Of a stretch of DNA of 12,733 nucleotides, positions 6,862 to 12,733 are shown one piece after another. Position 1 is the first letter of the stretch, and each line of letters opens with the position of its first letter. Below the pieces are notes generated by a model that was given only the letters and a program-made list of their open reading frames with translations, had not been told where the DNA came from and did no database searches. The translations under genes and the position numbers were made by a program. Source of the stretch: an uncultured Planctomycetota bacterium (lineage in GTDB: Bacteria > Planctomycetota > Phycisphaerae > Sedimentisphaerales > Anaerobacaceae); contig CAIYOL010000350.1 of the NCBI GenBank assembly GCA_903927855.1, positions 1-12,733 of the forward strand. The letters are read 5' to 3'.

Positions 6862-6890
6862 ACGATAGCATTCTTTGCTATCCGCGTCAA
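6862..6890 (-). promoter_or_regulatory. Predicted promoter of the trans-sulfuration/permease unit with palindromic operator
   Basis: On the minus strand TTGACG (6890 to 6885), a 17-base spacer and TATCGT (6867 to 6862), with TGC just before the -10 as in extended -10 promoters. A perfect palindrome, GATAGCA-TTCTT-TGCTATC (6864-6882), occupies the spacer and overlaps the -10, the usual place for a repressor site. Transcription would start near 6855, about 30 bases from the start codon. Confidence 0.6.
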
Positions 6891-6993
6891 TCTCAAACAT
6901 TCAGCCTCAATCCGCTGGCTGAGGGTTACCCAGCGTCTTATATGTGGCCAAACACAATATCGCCACCTCCTAATTTTAAACCCAAAAACCGCC

Positions 6994-7022
6994 TTGACTT
7001 TTTTAAGGTTAAAGTGTATAGT
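6994..7022 (+). promoter_or_regulatory. Predicted promoter of the ELWxxDGT-repeat gene
   Basis: TTGACT (6994-6999), exactly 17 bases, then TATAGT (7017-7022); both are 5 of 6 to consensus. Transcription should start near 7029, giving a leader of about 40 bases that contains the AGGAGG ribosome site at 7055-7060, eight bases before the ATG. Confidence 0.7.
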
Positions 7023-7068
7023 AAATGGCTCAATAGTTCATAAAACCCGCATTCAGGAGGAGTGAAAA

Positions 7069-8913
7069 ATGAAAAGACAATTATTCGTCCTAACAATCCT
7101 GGCCATGCTGCTGCCCCCCGTGGCCGCCGCTCTTGCTGGCGAACCTTTTATGCTAAAGGATATATGGCCGGGCTCGTTAAGCTCAAGCCCCACAGAGCTG
7201 CTCAATGTAAACGGCACCCTGTTTTTCAGGGCCAACGACAGCACTAACGGCATTGAGTTGTGGAAAAGCAACGGCTCAACGGCCGGTACGGTCATCGTAA
7301 AGGATATAAATCCCGGCGGGTCAAGCTCAGGCCTTATGAACCTGCTCGACGTAAACGGCACACTGTTTTTCTACGCCTACGATAGCACTAACGGCTATGA
7401 ACTTTGGAAAAGCGATGGCTCAGAAGCCGGCACTCGTTTAGTAAAAGACATAAATCCCCGCTCGTCAAGCTCAGGCCCAACGGCGCTGTTCAATGTAAAC
7501 GGCGCCCTGTTTTTCGCTGCTAACGACGGCACAAACGGCGTCGAACTATGGAAAAGCGATGGCACCGACGCAGGCACCGTTATGGTAAAGGATATAAATC
7601 CCGGCTCATCAAACTCATCCCCTCAGAACTTGACAAATATAAACGGCTCACTGTTTTTTTCTGCTTACACTGACACAAACGGCTATGAACTATGGAAAAG
7701 CGATGGCACTGAGGCAAACACCGTAATGGTAAAAGATATATGGCCGGGCTCAGGAGGCTCATCCCCTCAGTGGCTGACGAATGTAAACGGCACCTTATTT
7801 TTCGAGGCCGATGACGGCACACATGGCTTCGAGTTATGGAAAAGCGACGGCACCTCCGATGGCACCGTTATGGTAATGGACATAAATCCCGGCTCGCCCG
7901 TCTCAAACCCTATATACCTGACAAACCTAAACGGCACACTGTTTTTCGCTGCTAACGACGGCACAAACAGCTACGAACTTTGGAAAAGCGACGGCACCGA
8001 GACAGGTACCGTTATGGTAAAGGATATAAATCCGGGCTCGCCTGGCTCATACCCTGTATACCTTACGAATGTAAACGGAACATTATTTTTTCAGGCCCAG
8101 GACGGCACTAACGGCTCTGAATTATGGAAATGTGACGGTTCTCCGGTCGGCACCGTATCGATGGTCAAGGATATATGGCCAGGCTCATTCAGCTCATACC
8201 CTCAGTACATGACGAACGTAAACGGAACATTGTTTTTCACCGCCCAAGACGACACACACGGCTGGGAACTATGGAAAAGCAACGGCACCGAGGCAGGCAC
8301 CGTTATGGTTAAGGATATACGTCCGGGAACAGAAAGTTCGTCCCCTGCATATATGACGAATTTAAATAATCTGTGCCTCTTCCAGGCCAGCAACGGCTTA
8401 ACAGGCTATGAGCTATGGGCGTATATATCAAACGATGAATGTCAGGATAATATTAAAATTGACTTGGGCCAGACTTATTTCGGCTCAAATTACGGAGCAA
8501 CAGGAGAAATTTCGACAAGCTGCGCTTTCGGCGACTCCGCCGATGTTTGGTATTGTTACCAGCCGCAGGCCGCCGGAGAATATACTATCTCCGTCGCCAG
8601 CGACCAATTCGATACGACCCTTGCCGTATTCAACGCCTGCAGCGGAGGCGAGCTTGCCTGTAATGATGATTTTCATATGACTACCGATTCTCAGGTTACT
8701 CTCTATATGATAAAGAACAAACGCTATTACATCCGCGTCGCTGGTTACGATGGCGAGTCAGGAACTTACGCCCTCGCTGTCGATGCCGGCTCCTGCACTC
8801 AATTGGCCCAAAGCGACCTCAACGGCGATTGTGTGGTAGATTTCAAGGACTTCGCTATTATGGCCTCCGAATGGATGGATTGTCACCTCTCTCCGCCTGA
8901 CCTCTGCTGGTAA
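7069..8913 (+). CDS. Secreted ELWxxDGT-repeat protein with PPC-like and dockerin-like C-terminus
   Basis: A 614-residue exported protein. Residues 1-24 are a Sec signal peptide (MKRQLF, hydrophobic core, AALAGE cleavage region). Residues about 27-450 are nine tandem units carrying ELWKSDGT-type cores at 63, 111, 159, 207, 255, 303, 351, 400 and 448, each 48 residues apart except one of 49. Each unit reads roughly KDI[NW]PGS, then NVNGTLFF, then DGTNGxELWKSDGT. Residues about 456-575 look like a cysteine-containing PPC-type beta domain (DECQDN, DVWYCYQP, YTISVAS, YYIRVAGYDG). Residues 583-594 form one calcium loop of dockerin type (DLNGDCVVDFKD), followed by the helix and the CHLSPPDLCW end usual in Phycisphaerae. 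The likely role is a cell-surface or secreted structural or adhesive protein; no enzyme motif is seen. A strong promoter and AGGAGG site precede it. Confidence 0.92.
   Translation: MKRQLFVLTILAMLLPPVAAALAGEPFMLKDIWPGSLSSSPTELLNVNGTLFFRANDSTNGIELWKSNGSTAGTVIVKDINPGGSSSGLMNLLDVNGTLFFYAYDSTNGYELWKSDGSEAGTRLVKDINPRSSSSGPTALFNVNGALFFAANDGTNGVELWKSDGTDAGTVMVKDINPGSSNSSPQNLTNINGSLFFSAYTDTNGYELWKSDGTEANTVMVKDIWPGSGGSSPQWLTNVNGTLFFEADDGTHGFELWKSDGTSDGTVMVMDINPGSPVSNPIYLTNLNGTLFFAANDGTNSYELWKSDGTETGTVMVKDINPGSPGSYPVYLTNVNGTLFFQAQDGTNGSELWKCDGSPVGTVSMVKDIWPGSFSSYPQYMTNVNGTLFFTAQDDTHGWELWKSNGTEAGTVMVKDIRPGTESSSPAYMTNLNNLCLFQASNGLTGYELWAYISNDECQDNIKIDLGQTYFGSNYGATGEISTSCAFGDSADVWYCYQPQAAGEYTISVASDQFDTTLAVFNACSGGELACNDDFHMTTDSQVTLYMIKNKRYYIRVAGYDGESGTYALAVDAGSCTQLAQSDLNGDCVVDFKDFAIMASEWMDCHLSPPDLCW
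7147..8416 (+). repeat. 144-bp in-frame tandem repeat within the ELWxxDGT gene
   Basis: The coding sequence repeats every 144 bases, with nine units counting the truncated last one. Units share long exact DNA stretches: one 30-base run at 7507-7536 recurs at 7939-7968, exactly 432 bases (three units) later. Similarity at the DNA level, not just the protein level, points to recent duplication or ongoing gene conversion. It is a coding repeat and not a CRISPR array. Confidence 0.85.
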
Positions 8914-8941
8914 TCGCCGAAATCAAAAAGTGTTGAGCCGT

Positions 8942-8978
8942 CGCCGGCACTTGTCCTTATCAAAATTTGATGCCGGCG
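8942..8978. terminator. Nested inverted repeat between convergent genes, possible bidirectional terminator
   Basis: CGCCGGCA (8942-8949) pairs with TGCCGGCG (8971-8978), and inside it ATCAAA (8959-8964) pairs with TTTGAT (8966-8971). It lies between the two convergent genes and covers the stop codon of the minus-strand gene. Neither side has an adjacent U-run; a TTTTT lies about 15 bases beyond on the minus strand. Termination is possible but unproven. Confidence 0.3.
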
Positions 8979-9673
8979 TTCTTCCACGCTGCCAGAATTT
9001 CGTCCTCGGAATAGTAACCGACATGACGAAACACTTCTTTGCCGCTGGCGTCATAAAAAACCTGTGTCGGAATTGCCGTGATGCCGTATTTCTCCCCTTC
9101 CGCCGGGTTTGCCCACACGTCAATATAGTCCACCCTGAAATTCTTTGAGTGTGTGTATTTAAGCTCTTTCAGTATCGGCTCCATTTGTCTGCATGCCGGA
9201 CATCCGCTCGAACCGAGCTCCAGAAGAACCGGGAGAGCGGCTCTTTTGCCTTTTTTGCCGGAACAAAAGCCCTCCTCCGATACAGGCATGCTTTGAGTCC
9301 ACTTCTTCTCTGCCGTTTCAAATTCGACCCCGTCTTTGTGTATCTTAACGACCTTCACTTCCCCGACCATTTCCCCTTCGTGCACTACTTGGCCGTCGAC
9401 TACGGCCATAGGAGCAGAGTCCGCAGAGTACGCGATGCCAGTCAGCGATACACCTCCACTCAGAAGTTCCGCAGCTTTCCCAATCAGACCGCATCCTTTT
9501 ATCGCCGGCCAAAAAAGACATACAACTCCTGCTGCAAAAACGATAAAGACCAGCGGCATCACCAGTGGCAAATATGAAATGCTTTTCTTTTTCGCCGGCA
9601 CCTGCGGTTTACTTTGTTTCGCTTCCGGGGCTCTTTGTGCACCCAACTGGCTGCCTCCGTCAAAATAACCCAC
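8960..9673 (-). CDS. Membrane-anchored thioredoxin-fold protein with GspB-like segment
   Basis: A 237-residue protein starting at GTG, chosen because a strong GGGAGG (9683-9688) lies nine bases upstream. Residues 1-32 are polar and cytoplasmic. Residues about 35-57 (YLPLVMPLVFIVFAAGVVCLFW) are one membrane segment, so the rest should be outside. Residues about 76-127 (LTGIAYSADSAPMAVVDG through VEFETAEKKW) resemble the short beta domain of type II secretion GspB. Residues about 146-237 are a thioredoxin fold with the active-site GCPAC (C158, C161) and the cis-proline loop AIPTQVFYD (P202). The probable activity is disulfide reduction or isomerisation on exported proteins. Joining GspB-like and thioredoxin parts suggests a redox aid to pilus or secretion assembly, but no secretion genes are nearby. 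The upstream stretch is long and contains a possible regulated leader. Confidence 0.85.
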   Translation of the reverse strand: MGYFDGGSQLGAQRAPEAKQSKPQVPAKKKSISYLPLVMPLVFIVFAAGVVCLFWPAIKGCGLIGKAAELLSGGVSLTGIAYSADSAPMAVVDGQVVHEGEMVGEVKVVKIHKDGVEFETAEKKWTQSMPVSEEGFCSGKKGKRAALPVLLELGSSGCPACRQMEPILKELKYTHSKNFRVDYIDVWANPAEGEKYGITAIPTQVFYDASGKEVFRHVGYYSEDEILAAWKNAGIKF

Positions 9674-9816
9674 CTGTAGATACCTCCCAAAAAACTATTC
9701 TTAAAATATTCGCTATCACTATTTTCGGCTATTTCGGGCTGCGGCTTAACGGCCTAAACCTCTTGAAATTGGCCTTGTTTGGGTTTGTTTACCCGTCTAC
9801 GGAATGGCGACGCAAC

Positions 9817-9849
9817 GTCATTGCGAGGAGCGAAGCGACGCGGCAATCT
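9817..9849. repeat. Dispersed GTCATTGCGAGG...GCAATCT-type palindromic repeat
   Basis: The segment GTCATTGCGAGGAGCGAAGC followed by GACGCGGCAATCT is a short imperfect palindrome (ATTGC with GCAAT at the ends; GCGAAGC in the middle). Near-identical elements are familiar to me from intergenic DNA of many unrelated bacteria, where they appear in many copies and are probably mobile non-autonomous or REP-like units. Only one copy is in this window. Confidence 0.7.
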
Positions 9850-9893
9850 CAACAATGCAAATAGAAAATCGCAAATGAATCACCCCCCAACCG

Positions 9894-9932
9894 CAAAAAA
9901 AGAAAAGCCCACCTGATGGGTCAAGCGGGCTT
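9894..9932 (-). terminator. Strong Rho-independent terminator (minus strand)
   Basis: On the minus strand a continuous 12-bp stem with two G-U pairs (arms 9921-9932 and 9905-9916) closes a CCCA loop and is followed by TTCTTTTTTT. This is the best terminator in the window. It lies about 220 bases upstream of the thioredoxin-fold gene and 337 bases downstream of the orphan dockerin stop. Confidence 0.85.
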
Positions 9933-10056
9933 ATTCCCGCAAAAAGTGTAGCGGGAACAATTATAACTCTGTTCTGCTCTTTGGAAACTTTAGCTTCCTT
10001 GAGCTTGGCCTCTTTTAAACGTCACTAACAGTATGTTCTCTTATTTATCGCATTCT
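9894..10056 (-). ncRNA. Candidate small RNA or attenuator leader with three hairpins
   Basis: Between a predicted promoter and a strong terminator lies a non-coding transcript of about 160 bases. Three hairpins are visible in transcript order: GGAAGC-UAAA-GUUUCC (9998 to 9983), UUCCCGC-10 bases-GCGGGAA (9957 to 9934) and the terminator (9932 to 9905). The GCGGG of the second hairpin (9940-9936) could instead pair with CCCGC in the terminator's 5' arm (9929-9925), which would break the terminator. Such alternative pairing is the architecture of riboswitches and attenuators, and the next gene on this strand encodes the thioredoxin-fold protein. A stand-alone sRNA is equally possible. The single long frame through it ends in the dispersed repeat and shows no protein-like features. 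I recognise no known RNA family. Confidence 0.45.
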
Positions 10057-10062
10057 GACTAA

Positions 10063-10091
10063 AATATACGCCATCTCTCGTAAAGGGACAA
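10063..10091 (-). promoter_or_regulatory. Predicted promoter of the 9894-10056 RNA
   Basis: On the minus strand TTGTCC (10091 to 10086, 4 of 6), a 17-base spacer and TATATT (10068 to 10063, 5 of 6). The start would be near 10056. No protein gene starts within 380 bases downstream, which makes it a promoter for a non-coding RNA or for a long leader. Confidence 0.5.
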
Positions 10092-10140
10092 TAGGCATTT
10101 TGCTTATATTCGATTATCCATTTGCTTAAAAACTTCTTTC

Positions 10141-10179
10141 CAAATCGCAAATCGTCAATCGTAAATTGTAAATGAATCG
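10141..10179. repeat. AT-rich degenerate short tandem repeat
   Basis: The run consists of diverged copies of AAATCG(T/C)-like units of seven to eight bases (AAATCGC, AAATCGTC, AATCGTAA, ATTGTAA, ATGAATCG). A related fragment, AAAATCGCAAATGAATC, occurs at 9865-9881. I cannot assign a function; it resembles the intergenic simple repeats common in some environmental bacteria. Confidence 0.55.
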
Positions 10180-10268
10180 CCTCGCCAGCACGCGTTTGGT
10201 GACGCCCCCCTGGCCGTAGCCTAATGCGAGAGAGTTATATCATCTGCTGGTTTTTCCCTGCCTTCGGC
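10180..10268. other. Intergenic stretch without identified features
   Basis: GC-rich sequence between the short tandem repeat and the orphan dockerin stop. I see no RNA gene, ORF or strong hairpin here; only a four-base-pair GCGT/ACGC inversion around 10190-10205. Together with the features listed from 9674 on, this completes the description of the 595-base stretch without a protein gene. The part from 9689 to 9816 likewise shows nothing firm besides AT-rich promoter-like sequence. Confidence 0.5.
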
Positions 10269-10406
10269 TTAATCTGTGCCTTCAAGCCAATACTCGGCAA
10301 ATCTAGCAAGGTCTAAAGCATCCACCGCACCGCTTTTGTCAAAATCAGTTCCCTCACACCGGTTGGGTGCACAGCACGTATCATCCATCCAGTGGTTTGC
10401 AAAAAT
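10269..10406 (-). pseudogene. Orphan dockerin-like C-terminus, 5'-truncated gene remnant
   Basis: The frame encodes IFANHWMDDTCCAP through EYWLEGTD and stop, which is the typical end of secreted Phycisphaerae proteins: the helix of a first dockerin repeat, then a complete second calcium loop (DFDKSGAVDALD, with Asp, Asp, Ser, Asp, Asp at the ligand positions) and its helix. The loop of the first repeat and everything before it are missing. The frame stays open back to an ATG at 10544 (total 91 codons), but those 46 upstream residues look unrelated, and no ribosome site precedes that ATG. It is best read as the surviving 3' end of a larger surface-protein gene. A strong terminator at 10555-10589 separates it from the large gene to the right. 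Confidence 0.65.
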
Positions 10407-10554
10407 GGAACCCCTGCCTTTATGGTTGGATTGACGCCATTCCGGCGATTCTACTCTTGTTATGGGACTCTGCATCAGCCGTAGGGCCACGACGATTGAA
10501 ATCGTGGTGATTCTGAGAAGCACGATGATTATACGCCGCCGCATGATTCTGCCA

Positions 10555-10589
10555 TAAAAGCAAGCGGGGAGATAGGGATCCCCGCTTGC
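10555..10589 (-). terminator. Rho-independent terminator of the GLUG-repeat gene
   Basis: A perfect 11-bp stem (GCAAGCGGGGA at 10560-10570 with its complement at 10579-10589) with an eight-base loop, followed on the minus strand by TTTTA. It lies 31 bases after the stop codon of the large minus-strand gene and fits as its terminator. Confidence 0.8.
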
Positions 10590-10619
10590 GAACCGTTACG
10601 CCTGTCGCCTGTCGGACTT

Positions 10620-12733
10620 CTACTTTTTCTTGACAATGACCATACCGATTGACGTGGAGTTTCCAGATGCCGGTAACCCTACAATCTTCAGGGTGCTGCG
10701 GTTCTTTGCGTCTTTGACAACAGAGGCAATTGCTGTCCCACAAGTCCAACCCGCGCTACCTGAGTCAAAGGGGGCAATCGCTTGGTCCGGCTTTAACATC
10801 GCAACCTCAATAGCGCAGTCACCAGCCTGAAGCGCGTTCTTCCATGTCGTCTTGTCTGCAGACGAAAGGTTACTTTTGTCAATAAGCTTGTTTCCTGTGT
10901 TCACTGCGAGAGTCTCGGCACCAGAGATCAGGACGGCCGAATAGAAAACCCCGCACGGAATTGTACCGACACCGGTCCAAACACCAACTGCGCAACCCGT
11001 GGCAACAACAGTTTCGATGTCGTTCACCGGGTTGGATACGAAATCACCAACCGAATTGTAAAGGACATCACCGATATCTTGCAACGCGGATGTCGCCTGA
11101 GAACTTGTCGCACTCGGGATTTGGATGGAATTGTTCTTCGTAAATGCCAAATCCAAGGTACTTGATGAGGATGTGACGCCGAGGGATATCTTGCGCTGGC
11201 TGTTGTATTTTGTCCCTAACGTGGGATTCACAGTAACTGCAACGAAGGTCGGCGCCGGCGCACCGTAGAACGTCAATCCGTACACGCCCTTGGCAGCGGA
11301 CGGCACGGTCACCGTATAGGTGAAGTTGCCACTTGAATCAGTTGTAGGACCGAGAGTGCACACCATTGACAGGGAGTCGTCAATACCGACTCGAACGCCA
11401 GCGATACCCGTGCCCGTCGAGGTCTTCAGTTGACCGGAGAAAACAGCACTATCGCACGGTGTGTAACTGAGTTTATTTGGTTTCACCGTCAGAACACTTA
11501 CGCCATAGGTCGCAGTCAGAGTAACGCCTGAGTAGGCGCTGTAGCCCCTCACCATGACATACCACGTTCCCGACGCAGGATTGTTGATGGTCACAAGTTC
11601 ATTGTTATTTACCCCGTCAGATTTGCCGTTGTAACTGCTCGTCGTTGGAAGCGATCCAAGTTTCACATAAAGGTCGCAGTCCCCTGAGCCGCCGCTTGTC
11701 TTTACTTGAAGAAAAGACTGACCGGCTGGAACGCTGATAGCATAGTAGCTTACTGCGCCAGCAGAACCAGAGAGGTTACTGACCGATTGACCGTTGTTCA
11801 GCGAAATGACAATCGTGTACGTCGCCGTAGCTGTGGCACTGTCGGTCATGCCGGACTTGAATGCCTTCGCCTTGATGGTTGTGGTGCTGCTGACCGTGAT
11901 GGCTTTGCTGTAAACTGTGGACGATGATGTGGGGTCGCTGCCGTTGGTGGTGTAGCGGATCGTCGCGCCGCTGGTCGTGGTCGAGATCGTCACATTGACG
12001 GAATTGTTGTAAGTGCCCGGCGATGGGCTGAATGTTGGCGTGGCAACGCTGGCCGTCGTCGTGAAGGTCAGGTCGCTGCCGTAGCTGGTGCCGCCGCTAC
12101 TGATGGTACCTGTCGAATGACAATTGTTGATGTCGCCATCGTTATATCCCACTAGCATACCGAGGTATTCTGACTTATTTCCGCCACTGATGGTACCTGT
12201 TGAATGGCAATTGCTGATACTACCCCAGTTACTTCCTACTAACCCGCCAAGGTCTCCTGCCCCATCTCCGCCGGTGACAGCGGCCGTCGAATGGCAATTA
12301 CCGATATTACTGTCATTGCTTCCCGCCAGTCCGCCAAGACCTCCTGAATTATTTCCGCCGGTAACAGTGCCTGTCGAATAGCAGTTGCTGATAGTGCCGT
12401 CGTTCCATCCAACTAGGCCGCCGATGTCATGTGAATAATCACCGGCGGTGATGCCGACATTTTCGAGGCCGAGATTTTTTATCTCGCCGCCGTTAACTTT
12501 CCCGAACAAACCCAAATAGGAGTTTCCGGCGTTGTTAGTATCGATAGTCAAGTTGCTTATTTTATACCCCGCTCCATCAAAAGTACCCGTAAAGGCGTTT
12601 CCGTTGAAATCCTCGTTTGCGTTGTCCGTGTCGCGTGCAATGACGGTTGTAGTGAATTTGTAAGAGGCGAGGTTAATGTCAGCCGTGAGGATAAAACATT
12701 TGTCGTATTTGTTGGCATCCGCCGCCATGGTAA
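10620..12733 (-). CDS. Large surface/secreted multi-domain protein (GLUG, chitobiase-C-like, PPC, Ig-like), N-terminus outside window
   Basis: At least 702 codons are visible. The frame stays open to the window edge and the ATG at 12728 has no ribosome site in view, so the start and signal peptide probably lie beyond. Numbering from that Met: 12-60 is the entry of a beta-helix-like region (FILTADINL, FDGAGYKISNLTI). Residues about 100-212 are GLUG-type repeats of 29 residues (GGLVGxNxGxIxNCxSTGTVxGG). Residues 213-225 (GTSYGSDLTFTTT) look like only the last strand of a fibronectin-III domain. Residues 229-306 are a chitobiase/hexosaminidase C-terminal-like domain (IRYTTNGSDPT, IKAKAFKSG). Residues 309-408 are a PPC domain (CDLYVKLG, GTWYVMVRGY), and 411-502 an Ig-like domain. 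Residues about 505-702 are an unrecognised C-terminus ending VIVKKK. It has no dockerin. The probable role is extracellular binding or adhesion; no catalytic motif is evident. Confidence 0.88.
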   Translation of the reverse strand, partial: TMAADANKYDKCFILTADINLASYKFTTTVIARDTDNANEDFNGNAFTGTFDGAGYKISNLTIDTNNAGNSYLGLFGKVNGGEIKNLGLENVGITAGDYSHDIGGLVGWNDGTISNCYSTGTVTGGNNSGGLGGLAGSNDSNIGNCHSTAAVTGGDGAGDLGGLVGSNWGSISNCHSTGTISGGNKSEYLGMLVGYNDGDINNCHSTGTISSGGTSYGSDLTFTTTASVATPTFSPSPGTYNNSVNVTISTTTSGATIRYTTNGSDPTSSSTVYSKAITVSSTTTIKAKAFKSGMTDSATATATYTIVISLNNGQSVSNLSGSAGAVSYYAISVPAGQSFLQVKTSGGSGDCDLYVKLGSLPTTSSYNGKSDGVNNNELVTINNPASGTWYVMVRGYSAYSGVTLTATYGVSVLTVKPNKLSYTPCDSAVFSGQLKTSTGTGIAGVRVGIDDSLSMVCTLGPTTDSSGNFTYTVTVPSAAKGVYGLTFYGAPAPTFVAVTVNPTLGTKYNSQRKISLGVTSSSSTLDLAFTKNNSIQIPSATSSQATSALQDIGDVLYNSVGDFVSNPVNDIETVVATGCAVGVWTGVGTIPCGVFYSAVLISGAETLAVNTGNKLIDKSNLSSADKTTWKNALQAGDCAIEVAMLKPDQAIAPFDSGSAGWTCGTAIASVVKDAKNRSTLKIVGLPASGNSTSIGMVIVKKK
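12094..12450 (-). repeat. 87-bp in-frame GLUG tandem repeat
   Basis: Coding repeat units begin with the same wording every 87 bases (at 12094, 12181, 12268, 12355 and 12442 on the plus strand), equal to 29 residues. Four copies are clear, with a fifth more diverged. DNA identity is moderate, and strongest around the GGTACC-containing CATTCAACAGGTACC-type stretch. It is a coding repeat and not a CRISPR array. Confidence 0.8.

Noticed and set aside
7053..8393. Several minus-strand open frames inside the ELWxxDGT gene
   Set aside because: They are repeated shadows of the same coding repeat, with identical wording each period and no ribosome sites.
7147..8416. Regular 144-bp repeats as a CRISPR or satellite array
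   Set aside because: The period is a multiple of three, the frame is open throughout, and the units encode the known ELWxxDGT repeat.
9907..10015. Possible small protein in the frame through the three-hairpin region
   Set aside because: The frame runs into the dispersed repeat, has no start with a ribosome site, and its low-complexity ending follows the terminator U-run.
10420..10749. Minus-strand frame crossing the end of the GLUG gene and its terminator
   Set aside because: It runs out of frame through coding sequence and a strong terminator stem; the translation has no protein-like pattern.
12726..12728. ATG at 12728 as the true start of the large surface protein
   Set aside because: The frame remains open to the window edge, a signal peptide is missing, and the following residues are mid-domain, so the Met is almost certainly internal.

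Overview
Organism. The window looks like a chromosome piece from a planctomycete of the class Phycisphaerae (Sedimentisphaerales-like). Two sequences end in the single or paired dockerin-like calcium loops, followed by an [SA]EWM/EYWLEG-type helix, that are typical of that group's secreted proteins. The other markers are an ECF sigma factor with a membrane partner, a HTH plus receiver protein, and a GspB-like/thioredoxin protein. The taxonomic call is inference from protein style; there is no 16S gene here.

Layout, left to right. An RNase P RNA gene (rnpB, + strand) has an unusually long, AU-rich outer P1 helix that merges with its terminator. It converges on a minus-strand pair: ilvC, then a lipoprotein gene 55 bases downstream. 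A divergent region holds a clear ilvC promoter. To its right is a plus-strand gene for a small HTH protein with a receiver-like domain that has lost its phosphorylation residues. This converges on a minus-strand ECF sigma/membrane-partner pair overlapping by ATGA. Next comes a minus-strand unit of a trans-sulfuration enzyme (cystathionine gamma-synthase type) and a Cu/Zn-efflux-type permease, with a strong predicted promoter containing a perfect palindrome. Divergent from that is a secreted nine-unit ELWxxDGT-repeat protein with its own promoter and a C-terminal dockerin-like motif. It converges on a minus-strand membrane-anchored thioredoxin-fold protein with a GspB-like segment.

Right part. 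Bases 9674-10268 carry no protein gene. They hold a dispersed repeat, an AT-rich short tandem repeat and, on the minus strand, a promoter followed by three hairpins ending in an excellent Rho-independent terminator. This is either a small RNA or an attenuator-like leader of the thioredoxin-fold gene. Beyond it lies an orphan dockerin C-terminus without the rest of its gene. Last is a large minus-strand secreted-type protein cut by the right edge of the window: GLUG repeats, then a sliver of a fibronectin-III domain, a chitobiase-C-like domain, a PPC domain, an Ig-like domain and an unknown C-terminus. The domain break and the orphan dockerin together suggest a chimera made by recombination.

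How the genes relate. The core genes (rnpB, ilvC, sulfur amino-acid enzyme) are housekeeping; the rest is regulation (degenerate receiver, ECF pair) and cell surface or secretion (repeat proteins, lipoprotein, GspB-like/thioredoxin). I see no phage, CRISPR array, tRNA or intact insertion sequence. No single obviously new multi-gene system is present. The most promising leads are the leader/sRNA at 9894-10056, the chimeric surface gene, the degenerate receiver, and the likely NADH-type cofactor loop of IlvC.
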